The notes below the pieces were generated by a model that was given only the letters and a program-made list of their open reading frames with translations, was not told the DNA's origin and searched no databases. Shown here piece by piece: positions 23,299 through 30,866 of a stretch of DNA of 55,751 bases. Source of the stretch: an uncultured Clostridia bacterium (lineage in GTDB: Bacteria; Bacillota; Clostridia; UBA1212; UBA1255). Position 1 is the stretch's first letter. Every line of letters starts with the position of its first letter. Position numbers and translations under genes: made by a program. The stretch spans positions 1 through 55,751 of the forward strand of contig CAJFUB010000032.1 in NCBI GenBank assembly GCA_904420095.1. Direction: 5' to 3'.

Positions 23299-23724
23299 CT
23301 AACGATCCAGGTTTTCGGACATGTGTGCAATCGTTTCCAGAAACAGCGTAACCTGCGTGCTCGACAGGCCGTGCGTGAGGCGCTGCTCGGTGCGGCGAAG
23401 ATATTCCTCAACCTGGATATCCAGCTGCGCCGCCTTTTCGGTGGGAATCAGACTTTTCAGGCGCGCATCGCTGGCCACGCTCTCTCTTTGAATCAGACCG
23501 TTTTTTTCCATCAGCTGCAGAATGCCGGTGGCTGTGGAGCGGCTGAAGCCAAAGACATTTTCTACATCGCGCTGGAACACCGGCCCGTCAGCGTATTTTA
23601 CGAGGATGTAGTGCATTACGCGACTCTGCACCCCGGTGAGGCCCAGGCTCTGCACATTGGCGTTCATGCACTTTTTCAGCTTATGGGACAAGACGTTGAT
23701 CCATATTCCGCATTCTTTTTCCAT
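23299..23724 (-). CDS. MarR family transcriptional regulator
   Basis: The 141-residue protein has the winged helix-turn-helix of MarR: VQSRVMHYILVKY, the recognition region FQRDVENVFGFSRSTATGIL, MEKNGLIQRESVASDARLKSL (wing) and a C-terminal dimerisation helix. It is the first gene before the two exporter subunits, the classic layout where MarR represses a multidrug exporter and itself until a ligand binds. Its promoter region holds a suitable inverted repeat. RBS AAAGGAGG precedes ATG 23724. Confidence 0.92.
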   Translation of the reverse strand: MEKECGIWINVLSHKLKKCMNANVQSLGLTGVQSRVMHYILVKYADGPVFQRDVENVFGFSRSTATGILQLMEKNGLIQRESVASDARLKSLIPTEKAAQLDIQVEEYLRRTEQRLTHGLSSTQVTLFLETIAHMSENLDR

Positions 23725-23766
23725 ATGTATCCATCCTCCTTTCCGACTGCAAGGCTGCCAAGCCTA

Positions 23767-23814
23767 TTTGTTCGAAAACGAACGAATTTTAGCGCACCAA
23801 GGAAAGATTGTCAA
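23767..23814 (-). promoter_or_regulatory. marR promoter with overlapping operator
   Basis: On the reverse strand, TTGACA (23814-23809), 17-nt spacer, TAAAAT (23791-23786). Immediately downstream, at the transcription start, is a 20-nt inverted repeat, TTCGTTCG-TTTT-CGAACAAA (23786-23767), with one mismatched pair. This is the expected place and shape for an autorepressing MarR operator. Confidence 0.75.
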
Positions 23815-24002
23815 TATATAACATTTGACCGTTTTTTGTAGAAATGAAATTTTGCGCGGATGATGCATTCGGAAAAACGCCGCGCATTTAGGAGCAGAAA
23901 AGCTGGAGCGCCGTTCGCGGCGGGAGCCGAAAACTATAAAAGAAGGCTGAACCAACAGGCAGAGCTCCGAAAAACAGCAACGGGGCCCTCTGGCTTGTAA
24001 AA

Positions 24003-24677
24003 TCATTTCACTTTATCCACTAGCAGCGTAAAGGTGCTTCGGTTGCATGCCAGCACGTGTTCTTTCCGAAGCTTGCTGATTTCCGCAGAAAGTCCGCTTC
24101 GTTCCACTCCCAGATAATCGGCAAGCTCCTGACGGTCGTACGGAATTGTGAAGGTGCTGCTTTCCGCGTCTTTTGCCTGCAGGAGCAGGTATGTCATCAG
24201 CTTTTCTCTTGTAGTGCGCTTGGAAGTGATTTCGATTTTCTGATGAAAAATAAGATTTTTCTTTGCCATGACAGTCAGGAGATTAAAAATGATCTGCCTG
24301 TGAAAGGAACAGGCCTTGCTGCAGCACCGTGTGACACGCTGTGCATCCAGCAATAAAACCGCTGTCTCTTCTGAGGCAATCACATGAACGGGCATCGACT
24401 GCAGTCCGGCACAGACGAACGCTTCGCCGAAAATCTGCGAAGCTTCGATGCTTGCCAGGATACTGCGGCTGCCGTAATAATCCACGCGGACAATTTTGAC
24501 GTTTCCGGAAAGGACGATCCCCAAATACTTTGCCGCTTCTCCCTCGGCAAAGATCGTATCTCCCTTCTTGTAGCGTCGTTCCTTCGCAGCAAGACAGCCA
24601 AGCATTGCGGCTAGCCTCTCATCCTCTATGGAATTAAAAAGCGGACACTTCCGCAGAATCTCAAAATAATTTTTCAT
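24003..24677 (-). CDS. Crp/Fnr family transcriptional regulator
   Basis: A 224-residue regulator. The N-terminal cyclic-nucleotide-binding-type beta barrel (FNSIEDERLAAMLGCL, KKGDTIFAEGEAAKYLGIVLSGNV) is followed by the long dimerisation helix and a C-terminal Crp-type helix-turn-helix (DRQELADYLGVERSGLSAEISKL). Three cysteines cluster near 115-125 (RCCSKACSF), but the N-terminal Fnr-style Fe-S motif is absent, so the signal is unknown. It diverges from a ferredoxin-type gene and a perfect palindrome lies between them, which it probably binds. Related clostridial pairs respond to redox or nitrosative stress; that is inference here. Confidence 0.9.
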   Translation of the reverse strand: MKNYFEILRKCPLFNSIEDERLAAMLGCLAAKERRYKKGDTIFAEGEAAKYLGIVLSGNVKIVRVDYYGSRSILASIEASQIFGEAFVCAGLQSMPVHVIASEETAVLLLDAQRVTRCCSKACSFHRQIIFNLLTVMAKKNLIFHQKIEITSKRTTREKLMTYLLLQAKDAESSTFTIPYDRQELADYLGVERSGLSAEISKLRKEHVLACNRSTFTLLVDKVK

Positions 24678-24689
24678 TTTTCTCCTTGG

Positions 24690-24742
24690 TATGTTGAAAT
24701 TTCAACATAATTTACGATCTGATTATACTATAATCAAATCGT
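24690..24742. promoter_or_regulatory. Divergent control region with Crp/Fnr palindrome
   Basis: A perfect 20-nt palindrome TATGTTGAAATTTCAACATA (24690-24709) is centred at 24699.5. For the forward gene, TATAAT (24729-24734) predicts a start near 24741, putting the palindrome at -41.5, the class II activation position; no proper -35 box exists. For the reverse crp gene, TTGATT (24751-24746), 18 nt and TATAAT (24727-24722) put the palindrome just downstream of the start, suited to autorepression. A second inverted repeat (24714-24742) overlaps both -10 boxes. Confidence 0.75.
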
Positions 24743-24774
24743 AAAAATCAAGAAAGGAACAGGAGAGAAAACAA

Positions 24775-25476
24775 ATGCTCAGAAAGATCATAAAAATTGA
24801 TGAGGAAAAATGCAGCGGCTGCGGAGCATGCGCCGCGGCCTGCCACGAAGGAGCCATTGCGATGGTTGACGGCAAGGCCAGGCTGGTACGTGAGGATTAC
24901 TGCGACGGATTAGGCGATTGTCTTCCCGCCTGCCCGACAGATGCGATTTCTTTTGAGGAGCGGGAAGCCCCGGCATATAACGAAGCGGCGGTAAGGGCGT
25001 CGAAGGAAGCAAAAATGCATGGAACGATTCCGAACGGATGCCCCGGAACGCGGTTCAAAGCCATCCGTCATGAAACCACGGCTTGCCAGGCAGAAACAGG
25101 AGCAGGCACAAGTCAGCTTTCCCAGTGGCCCGTACAGATCAAGCTGGTTCCGGCTCACGCCCCGTTTTTCAAAGACGCCAATCTTCTCGTCGCCGCCGAT
25201 TGTACGGCGTATGCCTATGGAAATTTCCACAATCAATTTATTCGTAATCACATCACTCTGATTGGCTGCCCAAAGCTGGACGACGGTGATTACGCCGACA
25301 AACTGACACAGATTATTGCGAGAAACGACATCAAAAGCGTAACCATCGTCCGCATGGAGGTACCCTGCTGCGGAGGACTTGAAAATGCTGTCAAACGTGC
25401 GCTTCAGGCAAGTGGAAAATTCATCCCGTGGCGGGTTGTTACAATTTCTACTGACGGAAAAATATTAGATGAATGA
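24775..25476 (+). CDS. Ferredoxin-type Fe-S protein with cysteine-rich C-terminal domain
   Basis: The 233-residue protein starts with a two-cluster ferredoxin module: CSGCGACAAACHEG and then CDGLGDCLPACPTD, where one spacing differs from a standard CxxCxxC. The C-terminal part keeps cysteines in ADCTAYA, LIGCPKLDD and EVPCCGGLEN. This architecture recurs in anaerobes beside Crp/Fnr regulators and hydroxylamine-reductase-like genes, where it likely handles electron transfer or metal-centre assembly; function is not established. RBS AGGAGA precedes ATG 24775. It is monocistronic here, driven by the divergent promoter with the Crp/Fnr palindrome. Confidence 0.82.
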   Translation: MLRKIIKIDEEKCSGCGACAAACHEGAIAMVDGKARLVREDYCDGLGDCLPACPTDAISFEEREAPAYNEAAVRASKEAKMHGTIPNGCPGTRFKAIRHETTACQAETGAGTSQLSQWPVQIKLVPAHAPFFKDANLLVAADCTAYAYGNFHNQFIRNHITLIGCPKLDDGDYADKLTQIIARNDIKSVTIVRMEVPCCGGLENAVKRALQASGKFIPWRVVTISTDGKILDE

Positions 25477-26115
25477 TAACAATCGTTCAGCGTAATTTTT
25501 ATATAATTACTCAGGAGCGTGTTTGCAGCCTGTATTTTCTTCTTCCTTCCTTACGGATATACCTGAAAAGGTGATAAAGCATGCCGGAAGGTTGGTGCGC
25601 GCGGCTATTAAAATACGGGCTGCAGGTGATTGCTCATATAAATAAAGATCTCGTTCACAGTGCTTTTTGAAACAGCAGGTAAGGTATCGCAGGAGAATAT
25701 TTCGGCGGATTTTGTATATTTATCAGCCGCCGCAATATTTTTACCGTTTTATATTCTGCGGACTGACGTTCGCAGAAAGCTTTTCATAAGAACGTCGGAA
25801 GTTCTCAGTCTGGTGTGATCCCGGAACGAGGCTGCCCTCTTATGTCGCCTGATTGCATATGAGAAAATATGGTTTGTTTCTAAAGTCATCTTTCAGATTC
25901 ATTTTCTAATTAAGTCAAAAACGAAAACAAAACAAGAAAAATCAATTAAGTATTTTCGGGATGAAAAAGGAAAGACATATGATACAATCGTTCCGAAAAT
26001 TAATATTTTGTGTGCATTTTGGTTTGCGTAAAGGTAGTTATTTCGCGTAAATTCAGATCGCAAATATTAATATTTGTTTATGTTGATCTTTGGAATCGAG
26101 AATCATGGAGGCGTT
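25477..26115 (+). other. Long AT-rich leader/intergenic region upstream of sipW
   Basis: About 640 nt with no credible gene. It contains overlapping inverted repeats at 25754-25810 that could form alternative hairpins (TTCTGCG with CGCAGAA, ACGTTC with GAACGT, AGAAC with GTTCT) and a perfect 16-nt palindrome CAAATATTAATATTTG (26061-26076), with a looser copy near 25996-26010. These look like control elements for the surface-fibre operon starting at 26116. No standard promoter with both boxes could be fixed. Confidence 0.45.
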
Positions 26116-26679
26116 ATGCGTGGGTCCGGTCAGAAAACAAAAGAAGTCTTCCAAACGGCGGGAAGCTTTCTGCTTACCTTCATTACGGCGGCAGTCGCGA
26201 TCGTAGCGACTCTTTTCATTTTGGTCAGGCTGCTTGGATGGAACTTGCTTTCAATCGATAGCGGCAGCATGGCTCCGCAGTATCCGACCGACACTTTAGT
26301 GGTCGTGCAAGATGCCAAGCCGGAGGAAATTAAGATAGGAGACATTATTACATATGTGCTTAATGAGGACGGCGTTCTGGTTACGCACCGCGTGATCAGA
26401 ATCGATTCAGAAAACCGCACGTTTATCACAAAAGGCGACGCCAATAGCAGTGAGGACGCACCGGTATTGTGGGATAACGTAGTAGGAAAAGTCTTTGTCG
26501 GAATTCCGAGAGTGGGGAAGGTGTTCCGCATGCTGACGGCGGCAGAAAACCGGCCGGTCGTAATAACGGGAATCGTTGCGCTGTTTGCCGTTCCGTTTGC
26601 ATGGGATTTGATAAGAGGCATCAAGAAAGGACGTAAGAAGACGAACGAGGAGGTTTCCGCGGCCGATTCCGAGCGGTAA
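26116..26679 (+). CDS. sipW: Signal peptidase I, SipW (ER/archaeal) type
   Basis: A 187-residue membrane-anchored protease with a transmembrane segment near 15-38, catalytic Ser51 in IDSGSM and His91 in LVTHRV, where ordinary bacterial signal peptidases have lysine. The GDAN box follows, and a second membrane segment near 150-170 precedes a charged tail. The Ser/His type is the SipW class that processes TasA-like fibre proteins. Three candidate substrates follow on the same strand. ATG 26116 is preceded by GGAGGCGTT; the longer upstream frame lacks a ribosome site. Confidence 0.92.
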   Translation: MRGSGQKTKEVFQTAGSFLLTFITAAVAIVATLFILVRLLGWNLLSIDSGSMAPQYPTDTLVVVQDAKPEEIKIGDIITYVLNEDGVLVTHRVIRIDSENRTFITKGDANSSEDAPVLWDNVVGKVFVGIPRVGKVFRMLTAAENRPVVITGIVALFAVPFAWDLIRGIKKGRKKTNEEVSAADSER

Positions 26680-26758
26680 AGCTCTGAGTAGTCTGTTTGT
26701 GGCGCAGACGGAAATTCCGGCGTGCCGCTTTGCAAGAAGAGAAAGGGGGGAAAACAAC

Positions 26759-27400
26759 ATGAAAAAAAGTCAAAAACTAATGATTACGAGTTTACTGGCC
26801 CTAGTGGTTGTACTGCTTGGCGTAGCGCCTACGCTGTCGTGGCTTTTTTCGACGAGTCAGCCCGTTATCAATACGTTTTCCGGGGGAACGATCGCCATAA
26901 AGCTGGATGAAGCGCTTGTAGATGCGGATGGAAAAGCGATAGAAGGAGAAGGAGCGCAGCGCGTCACGGCTAACCGCTACAAATACGTTGCAGGCGCCGT
27001 GCTGGACAAAGATCCCACTGCCACGGTACTGAAGGGCAGTGAGGAATGCTATGTGTTTCTTTGCGTGGAAAACGGATTAACAGAAAAATTTACCATGAAC
27101 TATGACACACAGTCGTGGCGGAGGGTAGCGGAGGAGGAAGGAAAAAGCGTTTTCATCTATAACATAAAGGTGGACGCATCGGAATCGGAAACAGACGTTG
27201 TACTGCCGCCTGTTTTTACAACGGTAACTGTTTCGGAGGAACTGACCTCTGAGGACATCGAAACGCTTGGTGAGCGCACGATTTGTGTGACGGCCTATGC
27301 CGTACAGACGCATTCACTTACCGAGAAGGATGCAATCGCGCTTGCCGTGACGCAATTTCTGCCGGACAACACGCCTGCCGATACTCCGATCATTGAATGA
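26759..27400 (+). CDS. TasA/camelysin-like secreted protein with SipW-type signal
   Basis: The 213-residue protein has the SipW-cognate leader pattern: KKSQKLMITSLLALVVVLLGVAPTLSWLFS, split here only for description as a basic start, a long hydrophobic core and a TLSWLF/FSGGTI cleavage region. A single beta-rich domain follows, like TasA/CalY. It is the first gene after sipW, and the ribosome site (AAGGGGGG) supports ATG 26759. Expected role: an exported fibre or surface subunit cleaved by SipW. It has two cysteines in CYVFLCVEN and no anchor motif. Confidence 0.8.
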   Translation: MKKSQKLMITSLLALVVVLLGVAPTLSWLFSTSQPVINTFSGGTIAIKLDEALVDADGKAIEGEGAQRVTANRYKYVAGAVLDKDPTATVLKGSEECYVFLCVENGLTEKFTMNYDTQSWRRVAEEEGKSVFIYNIKVDASESETDVVLPPVFTTVTVSEELTSEDIETLGERTICVTAYAVQTHSLTEKDAIALAVTQFLPDNTPADTPIIE

Positions 27401-27432
27401 CGAATTTGCGTATCTGAAAGGAGGTATTTCCC

Positions 27433-27774
27433 ATGACGCGGCATAGAATCTGTCTCATTGCATGCAAACAGTTTATTTTGCTTTTGCTTTGCGTTTGCCT
27501 GATATCCGGGATTTACTCTCAGCAGATAAAAGGTACGGTTTCCTATATTACCTCGCTTTCGGTAATCTGTGTCAACACCTTTACAGGCGATGCAGAACTG
27601 CCGCCTGAGCCGTCTACTCCCCCGATGGATCCGGAAGATCCGGGAACTCCGCCGACAGGCGACGGCCGCAATCTGGAATGGTATGTAATCGGTATGCTGA
27701 CGAGCATTGCGGCACTCATGCTGCTTTGGAAAGCAGACCGCCACAAAGAACGGTCCAAGAAAAACAGGCGATAG
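27433..27774 (+). CDS. Small secreted protein with PPTG-type cell-wall sorting signal
   Basis: A 113-residue protein: hydrophobic N-terminus with SipW-substrate flavour (SLSVICVNTFTGD), a proline-rich middle (57-74), then TPPTGD at 72-77, a hydrophobic stretch at about 83-101 and a strongly basic tail. That final order, motif then membrane span then basic tail, is the sortase sorting signal; PPTG would be a variant of LPXTG seen in Clostridia. It may tether the TasA-like fibre to peptidoglycan. RBS AAAGGAGGT precedes ATG 27433. No sortase gene is present in the window. Confidence 0.7.
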   Translation: MTRHRICLIACKQFILLLLCVCLISGIYSQQIKGTVSYITSLSVICVNTFTGDAELPPEPSTPPMDPEDPGTPPTGDGRNLEWYVIGMLTSIAALMLLWKADRHKERSKKNRR

Positions 27775-27800
27775 TAAAGATGATAATGAGGATAAAACGG

Positions 27801-27875
27801 ATGAAACCCAGCAAGAAAAGCATTCCGATCAGAAGGAAAACACAAAAATCCAACAGTAGTAAAAACATAAATTAA
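27801..27875 (+). pseudogene. Truncated 5' relic or tiny peptide gene related to the next gene
   Basis: A 24-codon frame begins with the same codons as the gene at 27898 (MKPSKKSIPI against MKPSKKNILT) and ends in a basic tail and TAA 22 nt before it. The nucleotide match ATGAAACC.AG.AA.AA..ATTC spans about 27 nt. The likeliest reading is the leftover 5' end of a duplicated TasA-like gene; translation as a short basic peptide cannot be excluded. No clear ribosome site is present. Confidence 0.5.
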
Positions 27876-27897
27876 ATTATAGGAAGGAAGGTAAAAA

Positions 27898-29340
27898 ATG
27901 AAACCTAGTAAAAAGAACATTCTGACAACCGGGCTTGCAGTGGTGCTTGCGGCGGCGGCGGTGCTCGGTGGCACTTTCGGCTATCTGCAGGACAGCACGG
28001 AGAACGTGACCAACACCTTCAAGGCTAATCAGGTCACGGTAAGCCTCAAGGAGACAACAGGGGATGCTTACGAAATCATCCCTGGAACAGAGCAGGAAAA
28101 GGATCCGACGGTGACCGTGACCAATACGGTAGACGCTTATGTTTATGTGCAAGTAACCGATACGACGCAAGATTTGGTCGATTACACAATCGCGGAGGGC
28201 TGGATGCAGCTGGACGGTTATGAGAACATCTATTACCGTGAGGTAGGAAAAGACGACGAAACAAAAATGTTCTCCGTATTGGAAAATGATACGGTACGTT
28301 ACGATGCTGCCCTGACAAACGAGAATATGACAGACAAGACGGATCTCAAATTAATCTTCCAGGCGTATGCGATCCAAAAAGCTCCGTTTGCGGATGCGGC
28401 GGCGGCATTTGCGGCAAAGGATTCCGTAATTGCGGATGATGCTGATACTGTGAAGACAGCGATTGCGCAAGGACAGCCCGTTGTTCTGGCAGAGGATGTT
28501 GAACTAAGCGGGAATCTTATTATCAATGATAATGAGAATGCCGTAATCGATCTGAACGGGAAAACGCTGACAATCGGAGCGATGGCACAAAACGGCGGAT
28601 CGCTGACCGTCAGAAACGGTAATATAGATACTGATGTATTCCAGGTTAGCGGCGAAAATAACTCGTTAATTCTGGACGGGGTAACAACGGATGCATACGT
28701 TCTTATTAGTGAGGGTACCGAAAACTCTACTGTCGACATCACAAACAGCACAATTACAGGCGCACTTTATGCCTTTAGCACTAACGCAGCAGTCGCCGGC
28801 AGCGGTCAGGATGTTGTTGTAAACATCACGAATTCGACGCTGACCGCGCTCCCCGATCCCAACCCTAATGCTGATGCTGCTGATTGCACGGGCGTTCTTT
28901 TCAATATCTGCGGCACCCTGAACATTACGAATAGTACCATATACGGCGGCCGTCAGGCGGTGATCGTCCGCTGCGGTACCGCAAATATTACGAATTCTAC
29001 GCTTGTTAAAACCAGTGCTGTAAAGGACAGCGAGATTGATAAGAAGAAGGATTACACCGTAAGCGACTGGGAGGATGGAAACCGGGTAGTTGCAAGCGTT
29101 CTGACAATCGGAAACTATAAAGAAGGAGCATCTGCATCGTATGCGGAGGATGCAGCCGTCACTTTAAGCAAAGTTACTCTGACACGGCAGGAGGGCGACA
29201 CAATGCCGACGGTGTATCTGGGCTCGAACGCTGACTACTCTGCCAGCCTGTCCTGCAGCGATGAGAGTGTGGCAAAAACGGATATCGGATACAGCGGAAC
29301 TTCCTGCTATTTCAACAGCGAACTGTTAACCGGAGAATAA
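27898..29340 (+). CDS. TasA-like surface protein with C-terminal beta-helix region
   Basis: The 480-residue protein has a SipW-type leader (LAVVLAAAAVLGGTFGYLQDST, i.e. hydrophobic core followed by FKANQVTVSLKE) and an N-terminal TasA-like beta sandwich of about 160 residues (DAYVYVQVTD, IFQAYAIQKA). The remainder, about 190-460, has repeated DITNSTITG, NITNSTLTA, NITNSTIYG and NITNSTLVK motifs spaced like turns of a right-handed beta-helix. It is the last gene of the SipW cluster and probably the main structural subunit or adhesin. AT-rich spacer and RBS AGGAAGG precede ATG 27898. Confidence 0.82.
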   Translation: MKPSKKNILTTGLAVVLAAAAVLGGTFGYLQDSTENVTNTFKANQVTVSLKETTGDAYEIIPGTEQEKDPTVTVTNTVDAYVYVQVTDTTQDLVDYTIAEGWMQLDGYENIYYREVGKDDETKMFSVLENDTVRYDAALTNENMTDKTDLKLIFQAYAIQKAPFADAAAAFAAKDSVIADDADTVKTAIAQGQPVVLAEDVELSGNLIINDNENAVIDLNGKTLTIGAMAQNGGSLTVRNGNIDTDVFQVSGENNSLILDGVTTDAYVLISEGTENSTVDITNSTITGALYAFSTNAAVAGSGQDVVVNITNSTLTALPDPNPNADAADCTGVLFNICGTLNITNSTIYGGRQAVIVRCGTANITNSTLVKTSAVKDSEIDKKKDYTVSDWEDGNRVVASVLTIGNYKEGASASYAEDAAVTLSKVTLTRQEGDTMPTVYLGSNADYSASLSCSDESVAKTDIGYSGTSCYFNSELLTGE

Positions 29341-29403
29341 TATTCCTCCTCTGCCTGTCAATTCCTGTGAAAGGAGGCAGGAGTATCTGACGCTCTGACG
29401 CAG

Positions 29404-29439
29404 GCTGCAGGCCCTAATACGGGCTTGCAGCTTTTTTTT
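29404..29439 (+). terminator. Terminator of the SipW/TasA-like operon
   Basis: An 11-bp stem with one G-T wobble (29404-29414 with 29421-29431), 6-nt loop and eight T residues. Confidence 0.92.
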
Positions 29440-29484
29440 GTCGGTGCGCCCGCAAAAAAACGCCGACCGGCCCGTAAATTTTTC

Positions 29485-29515
29485 TTGACTTAGAGTCCGC
29501 TCCAGATGTTATGCT
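29485..29515 (+). promoter_or_regulatory. MerR-type promoter with 19-bp spacer
   Basis: TTGACT (29485-29490) and TATGCT (29510-29515) are separated by 19 nt, the over-long spacing that MerR-family activators correct. The spacer contains CTTAGAGT-CCG-CTCCAG, an imperfect inverted repeat close to the CTTAGAGT operator half-site of AdhR-like MerR proteins that control aldo/keto reductases. A MerR gene lies at 31997 downstream. TATAAT at 29515-29520 would need a 24-nt spacer and is less likely to be the working box. Confidence 0.65.
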
Positions 29516-29577
29516 ATAATGACGGCAAAGCCGGGCGTAAAGGATAAAAATTCTGATTGCGGCAGGAGGGCTGGCAT

Positions 29578-30447
29578 ATGAATTATCGGATGCTGGGACG
29601 GACTGGACTGTCCGTCAGCGAGATTGGACTGGGATGCGAAGGCTTCGCGGGAAAGAGCATGGATTTTACAAAAAAAATGTTTGACCTTGCGATCGACAGC
29701 GGGGTAAACTGTATGGATCTGTACAGCCCCGATCCCGAGCTTCGAAGCCGGATCGGGACGGTACTGAACGGGCGCAGGGAGCGCTTTATTCTGCAGGCGC
29801 ATCTGTGTACCGTATGGCGTGACGGGCAATACAAGCGCACGCGTGATCTTGCGGAAACACAGGAATCGTTTGAGGATCTTCTGAGGCGCCTCGGGACCGA
29901 TTATATTGATATCGGCATGATTCATTACGTAGATTCCCCGAAAGAATGGAAATCTCTTTCCGAAGGAAAACTCATGGAATACGCACTGAAGCTGAAGCAG
30001 TCCGGAAGAATCCGCCGGATCGGCCTGAGCAGTCATAATCCGCTGGCGGCACTGGCTGCAGCAGAAAGCGGTCTGATCGACGTGCTGATGTTCAGCGTAA
30101 ATCCCTGTTATGATTTACTCCCGGGAAACGAAGACTGCGAAACGCTGTGGGCGGACGACAGCTATGCAGGACCGCTTCTGAATATGGATCCCGACAGGGA
30201 AAAATTATACGAAACATGTCAGCGGCTCGGTGTCGGGATTACGGTAATGAAAGCGTTTGGCGGCGGAGATCTTCTGTCGGAGCAGTCGCCGGCGGGCAAA
30301 GCGCTGACGGTCAGCCAATGTCTTCATTATGCGCTGCCGCATACGGCGGGAAGCTGCATCCGCTGCGGCGTCTGCGAAACGCGCTGTCCGTTCCACGTGC
30401 CGATTCGGGAAAATATGAAGCAGGCGGCGGAAATATTCGGGAAATAA
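29578..30447 (+). CDS. Aldo/keto reductase with C-terminal 4Fe-4S motif
   Basis: A 289-residue protein of the ferredoxin-type aldo/keto reductase group: start MNYRMLGRTGLSVSEIGLG, barrel strands with DYIDIGMIHYVD, and C-terminal CIRCGVCETRC plus P for one 4Fe-4S cluster. The catalytic set looks altered: where most relatives have FDTAxxYG it reads MDLYSPD, and the catalytic lysine position (RFILQAHLC) appears to be His. Activity may therefore differ from simple carbonyl reduction. ATG 29578 follows CAGGAGGG; the upstream in-frame start at 29557 overlaps that site. It is preceded by the MerR-type promoter. Confidence 0.85.
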   Translation: MNYRMLGRTGLSVSEIGLGCEGFAGKSMDFTKKMFDLAIDSGVNCMDLYSPDPELRSRIGTVLNGRRERFILQAHLCTVWRDGQYKRTRDLAETQESFEDLLRRLGTDYIDIGMIHYVDSPKEWKSLSEGKLMEYALKLKQSGRIRRIGLSSHNPLAALAAAESGLIDVLMFSVNPCYDLLPGNEDCETLWADDSYAGPLLNMDPDREKLYETCQRLGVGITVMKAFGGGDLLSEQSPAGKALTVSQCLHYALPHTAGSCIRCGVCETRCPFHVPIRENMKQAAEIFGK

Positions 30448-30866
30448 AGACGCGCTATTAAAATTGAATCCGATCTCGGTGCACAGCGTCGTTGGGAACC
30501 CATACGACGTGCGATTAGAGGTTGTGTCTTAAATTATAATTTTGAAATGAATTGCAGAAATGCATTTTATATCAATCGATACCTTGAAAACTGCATGACA
30601 AATTGAAGCCATCCGAATTGTAGGCGGCGGCAAAGGCTTTGAAAGGATTTGCTCCTGTTTAAAACCGCAGAGGCTCTCTGCGAGTGCAGCCTCGTTGTCA
30701 TGCGGCATTAACCGATGCGAATAAAGAAACTGCGGCCGGCGTTTCCTTTCAGCCATTCAGAGCCGGAGAAGCGGAACGGGCTGCAGCATCTTAAAACAGC
30801 ATAGCCAATCTGATGAAAACAAAAAGCACGGCTATGACTATTATAAAAGCAGGAGTGAGATTTGTT
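30448..30866. other. Intergenic region between the two aldo/keto reductases
   Basis: About 420 nt. Only a 75-codon reverse frame (30529-30756) and other shadows are open; none has a ribosome site or family resemblance. An inverted repeat CATAGCC/GGCTATG (about 30791-30833) lies just before the second reductase gene and could be an operator. Nothing else recognisable is seen. Confidence 0.4.
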
